From an uncultured Bacteroidales bacterium (lineage in GTDB: Bacteria > Bacteroidota > Bacteroidia > Bacteroidales > Paludibacteraceae), in contig CAIQOG010000079.1 of assembly GCA_903873355.1 (NCBI GenBank), positions 1 through 9,069 of the forward strand: 9,069 bases of DNA, read 5' to 3'. Below, one piece after another: positions 1 through 5,549 of this stretch (its first letter is position 1; each line of letters starts with the position of its first letter). The translations under genes were made by a program, and so were the position numbers. A model generated the notes under the pieces. The model did not search any database. It worked only from the letters and a program-made list of their open reading frames with translations, and was not told the origin of the DNA.

Positions 1-402
1 GAAAAAATAAAACATCCTATCCAAAGAATTGTTGGAAAACCCAAAGTGTTGGTTGTCGAAGATAATCAGGACAATATGCTGACAGTTAAAGCAATAATTG
101 GAGACAAGTTTAATATCCTGGAAGCTGTCGATGGTGAAGAAGGGTTGTTAATGGCAAATAAACATACTCCACATCTGATTTTAATGGATATTTCCCTTCC
201 GGGAATGGATGGAATTCAGGCATTTAAGGAAATCAGAGAAATAGCAAAGTTACAAAATATTCCAATCATTGCGCTGACAGCCAGCGCAATGATTTCGGAT
301 AAAGAAGCTATTTTAGCACATGGTTTTGATGCATTTATTGGAAAACCAATAGACGAAAAAGAATTCTTTTTGACTATTGATAAGGTACTATATGGAATGT
401 AA
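1..402 (+). CDS. Response-regulator receiver domain, C-terminal end of a probable hybrid histidine kinase (5' partial)
   Basis: The reading frame is open from base 1 to the TAA at 400-402, so the gene starts outside the window. A GTG at 46 could be called as a start, but it lies inside the first beta strand of the domain (KVLVVEDN), so I treat the gene as partial. The 133 visible residues form one complete CheY-like receiver domain. It has the acidic pair E20-D21, phospho-acceptor D63 in LILMDISLPGMDG, T93 in IIALTAS and K115 in GKPID. About 15 linker residues precede it and nothing follows, which fits a receiver fused to the C-terminus of a sensor kinase. Such domains take phosphate from the kinase core and pass it on or regulate it. 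A stand-alone CheY-like protein is less likely because the frame continues upstream without a start. The signal and target are not visible. Confidence 0.85.
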   Translation, partial: EKIKHPIQRIVGKPKVLVVEDNQDNMLTVKAIIGDKFNILEAVDGEEGLLMANKHTPHLILMDISLPGMDGIQAFKEIREIAKLQNIPIIALTASAMISDKEAILAHGFDAFIGKPIDEKEFFLTIDKVLYGM

Positions 403-443
403 ATTACTTTAACCGATTTTTCTTTCATTCAAAAAATCATTGC

Positions 444-455
444 TGTCCCATTAAA
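444..455 (+). repeat. IS4-family left terminal inverted repeat
   Basis: TGTCCCATTAAA here matches the reverse complement of 3485-3496 over 12 of 12 bases, and TT follows on both sides with a one-base offset. It marks the left edge of the outer element. Confidence 0.8.
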
Positions 456-506
456 TTATAAAAGAGTTCTTTGAAATATTTGAAATTTAGTTAGTTATGT
501 ATCAAT

Positions 507-538
507 TTTGAGCGCGACGATTTCAATTTCTAACTTTG
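507..538 (+). promoter_or_regulatory. Bacteroides-type promoter for the IS4 transposase
   Basis: TTTG at 507-510 is followed after 20 bp by TAACTTTG at 531-538, an exact match to the Bacteroidetes -33/-7 pattern TTTG-N19-21-TAnnTTTG. The expected start of transcription near 545 leaves a leader of only about 15 nt before the ATG at 561. Confidence 0.7.
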
Positions 539-560
539 CTGCCTTAAATATACGGCTGCA

Positions 561-1220
561 ATGAATAAAGAGAAATATGTATTTGCTCAATTAATCTCAT
601 TTCTGAATGAAGATAAGTTTCGACGCATAGTCAATAAGTATCAAGCAAATCGCTACATCAAACATTTCACTTGTTGGAATCAACTGCTTGCTCTAATGTT
701 TGGACAATTGTCTAACCGTGAAAGTCTGAGAGATTTGATTGTTGCTCTTGATGCTCACCACTCCAAATGTTATCATTTAGGGATGGGCAGGAATATTTCG
801 AAATCCTCTCTGGCAAGAGCCAATCAGAACAGAGATTATCACATCTTTGAAGAGTTTGCCTACTATTTGGTAAACGAAGCCAGAGAAAAACGAGTCTCTG
901 ACATCTTTAACCTTGGTGGCAACGTCTACGCTTTTGATTCAACAACGATTGACTTATGCCTTTCCGTATTCTGGTGGGCAAAGTTCCGTAAGAAAAAAGG
1001 CGGAATCAAAGTACATACACTGTATGATGTAGAGACACAAATTCCTGCATTCTTTCATATTACAGATGCTTCTGTTCATGACTCTACGGCAATGAAAGAA
1101 ATTCCCTATGAATCAGGTTCATATTACATATTTGACCGTGCATACAACCACTTCAAAATGCTGTATAAGATTCATCAGATAGGAGCTTTCTTCGTTGTCA
1201 GAGCAAAGAAAAATCTTTAA
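561..1220 (+). pseudogene. IS4-family transposase, N-terminal part, ended by an in-frame stop
   Basis: This is the first 219 codons of an IS4-type DDE transposase that would normally have about 387. The N-terminal region (residues 1-75, MNKEKYVFAQLISFL onward) resembles the DUF4372 domain found before the catalytic fold in Bacteroidetes IS4 elements. The catalytic core begins with D126 (AFDSTTIDL) and D192 (YIFDRAYNHF). The frame stops at TAA 1218-1220, then continues in the same frame as YKPVKWKRRLP, the usual sequence at that point. Homologues I recall read roughly AKKNLQYK here, so the stop is best explained by CAA changing to TAA. Truncation removes the catalytic glutamate, so the product should be inactive. 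The ATG at 561 is preceded by a good promoter and has no clear ribosome-binding site. Confidence 0.85.
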
Positions 1221-1684
1221 TACAAGCCTGTCAAATGGAAACGAAGATTGCCCGTTAACGTACTTTCAGATGTAATGATTGAATTGACTGGATTTTATCC
1301 CAGACAATACTACCCGGAACATCTTCGATTGGTCAAATATCGGGATGAAGAACAAAAACGTGAGTTTGTTTTCTTAACTAATGCGATTCACATTTCTGCG
1401 CTTCAAGTTGTTGAACTTTATAAAAATCGCTGGCAAGTTGAACTTTTCTTCAAATGGTTAAAGCAACATCTGAAAATCAAAAAGTTCTGGGGTACTACTG
1501 AAAATGCAGTTCGGATTCAAATCTATGCTGCCATATCTACTTATTGTCTGGTAGCAATCGTCCAAAAGGACATGCAACTTAATAGAAGTACATATGAAGT
1601 TTTGCAGATATTGAGCATATCATTAACCGACAAAACTCATCTTAGAGACCTCTTTGATAAAACTAAATTTCAAAATGTCAAAGA

Positions 1685-1688
1685 ACGT
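1685..1688. repeat. ACGT target-site duplication, left copy
   Basis: ACGT directly abuts the left IS1182 end and is repeated at 3434-3437 directly after the right end. Keeping only one copy restores the IS4 reading frame, which supports it as the target duplication. Confidence 0.75.
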
Positions 1689-1704
1689 GAGTCTGCGCAA
1701 AAAC
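1689..1704. repeat. IS1182-family terminal inverted repeat, transposase 3' side
   Basis: GAGTCTGCGCAAAAAC here pairs with the reverse complement of 3418-3433, CAGACTGCGCAAAAAC. Only positions 1 and 4 differ; the inner 12 bases CTGCGCAAAAAC are identical. Confidence 0.8.
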
Positions 1705-1814
1705 CTTTTATTTTCCCGTTTTGCTATGATTTTTATTCTATCTCACTTCAAATAAGGTTCATATCTGAAGTTTATTTTCGAAGCGTATTATTTTAGTTTG
1801 TATTTTTCGAATGC

Positions 1815-3290
1815 TTAAATCGCTTTCAAATATGCCCTTTTCAACCAAAGCAGGGCTATCATTCTCATGATTAGCTCTTTGAAGGCATTTATTCCTTCTG
1901 TTATTTGTATAGATCGGACTAAGTTGTAGCTAATAAATACTAAACTAACCTCACCCAATACATTTGTTTTTCCCCGTGTAAGCACATGGTCGAATCCCCG
2001 TTGCCGTTTTATTGTTCCCCAGGGATGCTCGGCCAGTTGTTGTCGTTGCTTATAATACTCGGGGTTCTCTTTTACTCGTTTGTTGTTCTGTTCCACATCA
2101 GCAGCAAATTCACTTCGGTCAATATTCCTCCCATTGGTTTTACTCTTTGTGCATTGGGGCTGTAGTTCACAACTCTTACATTTCTTCGTATTGTAGCGTT
2201 GAAACTTATAAGCCGATTTATATCCTTTGCTGCTATGCGTAAGCCAGGTACCATTAGTAGTCAGCGTTTCGCCTGCCGGACAAGTATAACTATTATTTTC
2301 GGCATTGTATATAAAACTCGTTATCGGAAATATATCCGGATCATTCGATGCCGGTTCTTTGGGCGACACATACGTGGTGATTCTGTTTTGCTCACATTGC
2401 CGTATCTGTTCTCCTGTGTGATATCCTTTATCCGCCAACACATCCATTTCTTCTACTTTCAATACTTCTTTAGTGGCAATTGCCACCTTAGCCAAGGCAT
2501 TGGTATCGTTCACACCACCTGTATCAAAATGTGTAATGAGTTTATGTTTTGAATCTACAGCACCCTGTACATTATAACCTACTACCGTTATTCCACGTTG
2601 CAATACTACCGACTGTGCGTCTTTATCCGTAGTGCTTAGTTGGTCTTTACCTGTTTCTTTGAGTTCTTGTTCTATAGCCTGATATTTGTCTTTCCGTTTT
2701 TTTTGTGTTTCTATCTTTTGTGTGAGCACTGTCTTTACTTCCCCTGAATCGGCTACGTCTAGTGCATCTTCAAATTCCTTGATACGTCCGTCAATATATT
2801 CCATCTGACGATCTATCTTTTTCTGATTGTAATTGTTTTTCAGCGAGTTTTGAGCTCTGACTTTAAACGAATCGATGGCAATGGTTTTTCCTTCAACGAG
2901 TCCCAGTTCTTTGAGCATAAATACAAACTTGCGAAAGATATTGCGGAAAGCTTCTGAATACTCTCTACGAAACGAACAAATAGTACGTGCCGAAGGAGTT
3001 TGCTCACAGAGCAACCAACGAACTTCCAGATTAAACGCGGCTTCACGTTCCAGTTTGCGCGAAGAACGGATACCATACCGATAACCATAGAAATATAACT
3101 TCAACAATACCGCCGGATGATAGGGTGATCGCCCTTCTTCTTTGAATGTGACGTGTTTGAACCCAAAACTTGCCAAATCGATAGAATCTACAAAGAAATC
3201 AATTACCCGAACGAAACTGTCGGAAGCTACCATTTGCTCTAAACAGAAGATTTGTAACTGATTTCGCTCTTCGCCCTGTATGTGTTGCAT
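1815..3290 (-). CDS. IS1182-family transposase
   Basis: This 491-residue protein has the normal length and layout of IS1182-family transposases. The N-terminal part (about residues 10-115) has the DUF772-like pattern GRSPYHPAVLLKLYFYGY ... SSRKLERE ... LCEQTPSARTICSFRR. The DDE nuclease core follows with D140 (IAIDSFKVRA), D287 (VLADKGYHTGEQI) and E421 (LAEHPWGTIKR). A charged, probably coiled-coil insertion lies at about 152-215. A four-cysteine cluster (C337, C371, C374, C380) between the second Asp and the Glu may bind zinc, as in relatives. No frameshift or missing catalytic residue is seen, so the enzyme is likely functional. The ATG at 3290 gives MQHIQGEERNQLQIF, the usual start. It is read opposite to the interrupted IS4 gene. 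Confidence 0.93.
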   Translation of the reverse strand: MQHIQGEERNQLQIFCLEQMVASDSFVRVIDFFVDSIDLASFGFKHVTFKEEGRSPYHPAVLLKLYFYGYRYGIRSSRKLEREAAFNLEVRWLLCEQTPSARTICSFRREYSEAFRNIFRKFVFMLKELGLVEGKTIAIDSFKVRAQNSLKNNYNQKKIDRQMEYIDGRIKEFEDALDVADSGEVKTVLTQKIETQKKRKDKYQAIEQELKETGKDQLSTTDKDAQSVVLQRGITVVGYNVQGAVDSKHKLITHFDTGGVNDTNALAKVAIATKEVLKVEEMDVLADKGYHTGEQIRQCEQNRITTYVSPKEPASNDPDIFPITSFIYNAENNSYTCPAGETLTTNGTWLTHSSKGYKSAYKFQRYNTKKCKSCELQPQCTKSKTNGRNIDRSEFAADVEQNNKRVKENPEYYKQRQQLAEHPWGTIKRQRGFDHVLTRGKTNVLGEVSLVFISYNLVRSIQITEGINAFKELIMRMIALLWLKRAYLKAI

Positions 3291-3317
3291 AAAATTGTAA
3301 TGTATTGATTTACACCA

Positions 3318-3349
3318 TAAAGATACAAATTTTAATGCTAATACACAAT
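3318..3349 (-). promoter_or_regulatory. Probable promoter of the IS1182 transposase
   Basis: On the minus strand TATCTTTA (3325 to 3318) is one mismatch from TAnnTTTG. It sits 20 bp after ATTG (3349 to 3346), one mismatch from the -33 TTTG. The spacing to the start codon gives a leader of about 20 nt. Confidence 0.5.
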
Positions 3350-3401
3350 GCTTTAGCTGTATATTATTGCAAATAATTCTTCTTATTTCTTATTATCAAC
3401 T

Positions 3402-3423
3402 AAAAACATCCGCTGATGTTTTT
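3402..3423. terminator. Perfect hairpin at the right end of the IS1182 element, terminator-like
   Basis: AAAAACATC (3402-3410), loop CGCT and GATGTTTTT (3415-3423) form a perfect 9-bp stem, and each strand ends in a run of T. It overlaps the right inverted repeat and lies upstream of the transposase promoter. It could stop outside transcription from entering the transposase gene, a common protection in insertion sequences. A structural role for transposase binding is the alternative. Confidence 0.45.
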
Positions 3424-3433
3424 GCGCAGTCTG
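3418..3433. repeat. IS1182-family terminal inverted repeat, transposase 5' side
   Basis: GTTTTTGCGCAGTCTG is the reverse complement of the left end with 2 mismatches in 16. Its inner part is also one arm of the hairpin at 3402-3423, which the left end lacks, so the two ends are not structurally equivalent. Confidence 0.8.
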
Positions 3434-3473
3434 ACGTTATAGGCTTAATGAGCCAAATTTATTTAATTTTTAA
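3434..3473 (+). pseudogene. Severed C-terminus of the IS4-family transposase
   Basis: After the duplicated ACGT (3434-3437), codons from 3438 read YRLNEPNLFNF and end at TAA 3471-3473. EPNLFNF-stop is the characteristic end of this Bacteroidetes IS4 transposase type. Joined to NVKER at 1674-1688 it gives a continuous NVKERYRLNEPNLFNF and a 387-residue protein. This fragment has no start codon of its own and is not expressed as a gene. It shows that the insertion removed nothing from the target. Confidence 0.85.
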
Positions 3474-3476
3474 TTC

Positions 3477-3496
3477 GTCCCAATTTTAATGGGACA
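3477..3496. repeat. IS4-family right terminal inverted repeat within a small palindrome
   Basis: The terminal repeat proper is 3485-3496. GTCCCA (3477-3482) and TGGGAC (3490-3495) also pair with each other around a 7-nt loop, so the right end is a 19-bp palindrome-like structure just after the original stop codon. The left end has only one such half. Confidence 0.7.
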
Positions 3497-3527
3497 CTAG
3501 TGATGTAAGAATAAATGTGAATTATTA

Positions 3528-3614
3528 ATACCTATGTAATGATGCATATTTGGGCTTTTTATACCTATGCAATAATACATAATGTTATGAAATATACCTA
3601 TGCAATAGGACATT
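3528..3614. repeat. Three phased direct repeats (ATACCTATGYAAT), candidate operators
   Basis: ATACCTATGTAAT (3528-3540), ATACCTATGCAAT (3561-3573) and ATACCTATGCAAT (3594-3606) begin exactly 33 bp apart. In the first two copies similarity continues to about 21 bp, ATACCTATGYAATRATRCATA, and contains an imperfect dyad TATGYA-4-TRCATA. The third copy degrades after AAT. A spacing of 33 bp is close to three helical turns, so all copies face the same side of the DNA. The third copy overlaps the expected -33 region of the ATPase promoter, where no TTTG is found. Binding of a regulator is the simplest reading; it is not proven. Confidence 0.7.
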
Positions 3615-3630
3615 TATTTAAAAATATCCG

Positions 3631-3638
3631 TATCTTTG
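3631..3638 (+). promoter_or_regulatory. -7 element of the ATPase gene promoter
   Basis: TATCTTTG matches the Bacteroidetes -7 consensus TAnnTTTG and lies 29 bp before the ATG at 3667. The position 20 bp upstream reads AGGA rather than TTTG, so the -33 element is missing. Promoter use may depend on a protein bound at the adjacent phased repeats. Confidence 0.6.
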
Positions 3639-3666
3639 TTGCTCAATAATAATCCATCATTGAAAT

Positions 3667-5001
3667 ATGTTTATAAGAAGTATAGAAAAAGAATTGGAAA
3701 AATGGGCTTTGAATCCGTATCGAAAACCATTAGTTTTGCGTGGAGCTCGTCAGGTTGGGAAAACCACTGTTGTCAATAGATTTGGAGAGCAGTTCGATAA
3801 TTATCTTTACGTTAATTTGGAAAGGTTAAGCTCAAAACAATTGATTGAATCAACAGATGATGTAAAAAAACTGTTACCGCTTTTGTTTCTTTATTGCAAC
3901 AAAACGCGAAAAGATGGTAGAACTTTACTCTTTATTGATGAAATACAGGCATCATCACATGCACTTTCGCTATTACGGTATTTCTATGAAGATTCTCCCG
4001 AAATTTTTGTCATTGCAGCCGGATCGTTGTTAGAAACAATGCTTGATAAACATATTTCATTGCCTGTAGGTCGGGTAGAGTATATGGCAATACATCCTTG
4101 CTCGTTTATCGAATATCTTACAGCTATTGGCGAAGGTCGTTTTGTGGATCTGATAACAAAGGCAGAACTGCCGAATGCATTTCATGAGGTAATTTTGAAG
4201 CACTTTAATTTATATGCACTTATTGGAGGGATGCCAGAAGTCGTGGCACGTTATGCTACCAATAACGATATTGTGGCACTTTCGAAAATTTTTAATCAAT
4301 TACTGAATGCATATAAAAACGATGTGGAAAAATATGCAGAAAGCAATACTCAAGCAAATGTGATCAGATATATTCTGGAAGAAGGTTGGTCTTTTTCAGG
4401 ACAAACTATTACATTAGGTGGTTTTGCCGGATCACCTTACAAAGCTAGAGAAACCGGAGAAGCATTTAGAACTTTGAATAAAGCTATGTTGTTGGAATTG
4501 GTGTATCCAACCACCAATGTATTAATGCCTGTAGTTTCTGACCTAAAAAAAATGCCTAAACTTTTTTGGATAGATGCAGGGTTAGTAAATTACGCTTCCA
4601 GGATTCAAAAGGAATATCTTATAAATAAAGATTTAATGGATACATGGCGAGGTATGGCTGCTGAACAAATTGTTGCACAGGAACTTAAAACATTGAGTTT
4701 CGAAATAGGGCTGAAACAAAATTACTGGATGCGTAACAAAAGAGGAAGCACTGCAGAAGTTGATTTCATAATTGTGTTTGATGAAAAAATAATTCCGATT
4801 GAAGTAAAATCGGGTCATAATGCACACCTAAAATCTATTCATCAGTTTATGAATGAGACTAACCACGATATTGCTATTCGGGTTTGGTCGGGTGACTTTA
4901 GTATTGATAAAGTAAAAACTATAAGTGCTAAAGAATTTCGGTTAATCAATTTGCCATTTTATATGATTTCTGCTTTGCCTCATATTCTAACAAAGATGTG
5001 A
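3667..5001 (+). CDS. AAA-type ATPase with DUF4143 / PD-(D/E)XK-like C-terminal domain
   Basis: This 444-residue protein belongs to the family of predicted ATPases pairing an AAA_14-type P-loop domain with DUF4143; cellular function is largely unknown. Walker A is G26-ARQV-G31-K32-T33, Walker B is TLLFIDEIQ with D91-E92, and a sensor-like AAGSLLE follows at 117-123. The middle (about 175-345) matches the DUF4143 pattern, including LIGGMPEVV, LNKAMLLELVYP, KLFWIDAGLVNY and WRGMAAEQIVAQEL. Near the C-terminus E333, E364/D366 (AEVDFII) and E379-V-K381 (IPIEVKSG) form a PD-(D/E)XK nuclease-like set, so DNA or RNA binding or cutting is plausible. No signal peptide or membrane segment is seen. The gene stands alone, with its own promoter and three repeats upstream. 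Length is normal and the gene intact. A role in defence or in a selfish element has been speculated for such proteins but nothing here proves it. Confidence 0.88.
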   Translation: MFIRSIEKELEKWALNPYRKPLVLRGARQVGKTTVVNRFGEQFDNYLYVNLERLSSKQLIESTDDVKKLLPLLFLYCNKTRKDGRTLLFIDEIQASSHALSLLRYFYEDSPEIFVIAAGSLLETMLDKHISLPVGRVEYMAIHPCSFIEYLTAIGEGRFVDLITKAELPNAFHEVILKHFNLYALIGGMPEVVARYATNNDIVALSKIFNQLLNAYKNDVEKYAESNTQANVIRYILEEGWSFSGQTITLGGFAGSPYKARETGEAFRTLNKAMLLELVYPTTNVLMPVVSDLKKMPKLFWIDAGLVNYASRIQKEYLINKDLMDTWRGMAAEQIVAQELKTLSFEIGLKQNYWMRNKRGSTAEVDFIIVFDEKIIPIEVKSGHNAHLKSIHQFMNETNHDIAIRVWSGDFSIDKVKTISAKEFRLINLPFYMISALPHILTKM

Positions 5002-5064
5002 AGGTAAAATTCCAGTTCTAAAGTTTGATAAAATGATTAGTTGAATTTTTTACACAAGATCCAC

Positions 5065-5121
5065 TTTTTATAGAAATACTTCAAAAGTTATTATATAATT
5101 TTTGAAGTATTTCTATAAAAA
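5065..5121. repeat. Perfect 22-bp inverted repeat with 13-nt loop after the ATPase gene
   Basis: Arm 5065-5086 begins TTTTTATAGAAATACTTC and is exactly complementary to arm 5100-5121, which ends GTATTTCTATAAAAA. The 13-base loop includes the self-complementary ATTATATAAT (5090-5099). It begins 64 bp after the ATPase stop. Each arm starts with T's and ends with A's on both strands, so it lacks the trailing T-run of an ordinary intrinsic terminator. It may stabilise or process the 3' end of the mRNA, or be a small mobile or protein-binding palindrome. Confidence 0.7.
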
Positions 5122-5130
5122 ACAAGAAGA

Positions 5131-5187
5131 ATGAATCCAAAACGTAGATGGCTATTCTATTTATCATCTGACATTAATGAAATATAG
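5131..5187 (+). CDS. 18-codon mini-ORF between hairpin and terminator (doubtful)
   Basis: ATG at 5131 opens MNPKRRWLFYLSSDINEI and stops at TAG 5185-5187. AAGAAGA lies directly against the ATG, too close for a normal ribosome-binding site. It could be a leader peptide, or the remnant of a larger protein's start: a basic RRWLFYLxSD beginning is reminiscent of the N-termini of some Bacteroidetes membrane-associated sugar-transfer enzymes. Chance is a real possibility at this length. Confidence 0.2.
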   Translation: MNPKRRWLFYLSSDINEI

Positions 5188-5220
5188 TGTGGATCAGTTG
5201 TACCCGCATTGAAAATCAAG

Positions 5221-5253
5221 CACTTACACATTCAGTTGTGTAGGTGTTTTTTT
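5221..5253 (+). terminator. Intrinsic (rho-independent) terminator
   Basis: CACTTACACA (5221-5230) pairs with TGTGTAGGTG (5237-5246) in a 10-bp stem with one G-T pair and a 6-nt loop TTCAGT, followed at once by seven T's (5247-5253). It ends plus-strand transcription from the ATPase gene or from a short transcript starting nearer by, and insulates the etf promoter downstream. Confidence 0.85.
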
Positions 5254-5395
5254 GATGAATTAGTTTTGAAAAAGAATATTCTCAATAGTTCGAGTTTGCT
5301 TTATTGATTAGAAAATGAATTTAGTCATTCATTTGTGTCGTCTTCTGCAAATTTTCAATAGGATTCAACCATATACTTAAAAATTAATAGATATT

Positions 5396-5426
5396 GTTGC
5401 TAATTCAACAAAAAATGTTACATTTG
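5396..5426 (+). promoter_or_regulatory. Promoter of the etfB-etfA-acyl-CoA dehydrogenase operon
   Basis: TACATTTG (5419-5426) fits the -7 consensus TAnnTTTG, and GTTG (5396-5399) is a near match to TTTG at a 19-bp spacing. Transcription would begin near 5433, giving a leader of about 117 nt before etfB. The leader contains a 7-bp hairpin, GTGTTTT (5446-5452) with AAAACAC (5460-5466), which could affect mRNA stability; no known riboswitch pattern is recognised. Confidence 0.6.
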
Positions 5427-5549
5427 CGCTGCTTTTTACGTAGGTGTGTTTTCTGTGGCAAAACACTGATATTTAGGCGAATTTTAAAAAAGTAATACAT
5501 CAAAAAAAGAATCAAACAGTCCAAAATATATTAATCTAATTATCAAAAC

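Larger units (their letters stand above)
1221..1796 (+). pseudogene. IS4-family transposase, C-terminal catalytic part, with tail replaced by IS1182 DNA
   Basis: This stretch continues the same reading frame after the stop at 1218-1220. A gene finder would start it at TTG 1248, but it has no promoter or start of its own. It carries the IS4 signature Y-(2)-R-(3)-E-(6)-K as Y287, R290, E294 and K301 of the rebuilt protein (YKNRWQVELFFKWLK), so E294 is the third catalytic residue. True IS4 sequence ends at 1688 with NVKER, codons 372-376. Residues from ESAQKPFIF to the stop at 1794-1796 are translated from the end of the inserted IS1182 element and are not native. The real C-terminus is found at 3434-3473 on the other side of the insertion. 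Confidence 0.85.
1689..3433 (-). mobile_element. IS1182-family insertion sequence, apparently intact
   Basis: This 1745-bp element is bounded by 16-bp terminal inverted repeats that match at 14 positions (1689-1704 and 3418-3433) and flanked by ACGT on both sides. It contains one full-length minus-strand transposase gene, about 126 bp after that gene and about 143 bp before it. The boundary is unusually secure because both flanks belong to one interrupted gene: deleting the element and one ACGT rejoins codon CGT (376) to TAT (377) of the IS4 transposase in frame. With an intact gene and recognisable ends it may still be mobile. Confidence 0.88.
444..3496 (+). mobile_element. IS4-family insertion sequence, interrupted by an IS1182-family element
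   Basis: The ends are near-identical inverted repeats: TGTCCCATTAAA reads inward at 444-455, and its reverse complement ends at 3496. Between them lie an IS4-type transposase gene with its own promoter and a foreign 1745-bp insertion (1689-3433). Without the insertion and its 4-bp duplication the element would be about 1304 bp, normal for an IS4-family element with one 387-codon gene. It starts 41 bp after the receiver gene stop codon. I see no convincing target-site duplication: the left flank ends ATCATTGC and the right flank begins CTAGTGATG. The element is dead in cis because its transposase has both a stop codon and an insertion. Its ends could still be used by a related transposase. Confidence 0.85.

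Noticed and set aside
46..402. Stand-alone CheY-like regulator starting at GTG 46
   Set aside because: The frame is open through base 1 and the GTG encodes a residue inside the first beta strand, so an upstream start outside the window is more likely.
403..443. Search for a terminator or small gene between the receiver gene and the IS4 element
   Set aside because: Only 41 AT-rich bases with no stem-loop or reading frame that I can support.
1205..1250. Programmed frameshift in the IS4 transposase, as in IS3 or IS1 elements
   Set aside because: Both halves are in the same frame (561 and 1248 differ by a multiple of three) and are separated only by a TAA, so this is a stop codon and not a frameshift.
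1689..1796. Native C-terminus of the IS4 transposase ending at 1796
   Set aside because: These bases belong to the end of the IS1182 element; the true end EPNLFNF-stop is present at 3450-3473.
2012..2552. Plus-strand reading frames within the IS1182 transposase
   Set aside because: They lie opposite a complete minus-strand transposase with all catalytic residues and show no recognisable protein pattern; they are shadows.
3528..3614. Possible CRISPR array in the three 33-bp-spaced repeats
   Set aside because: Only three copies, a conserved core of 13-21 bp, AT-rich intervals of 12-20 bp, no cas genes, and position directly against a promoter. Operator-like repeats explain it better.
5065..5121. 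Calling the long inverted repeat an intrinsic terminator
   Set aside because: The stem is almost all A-T and is followed by A's rather than T's on both strands, and a canonical terminator lies downstream at 5221-5253.
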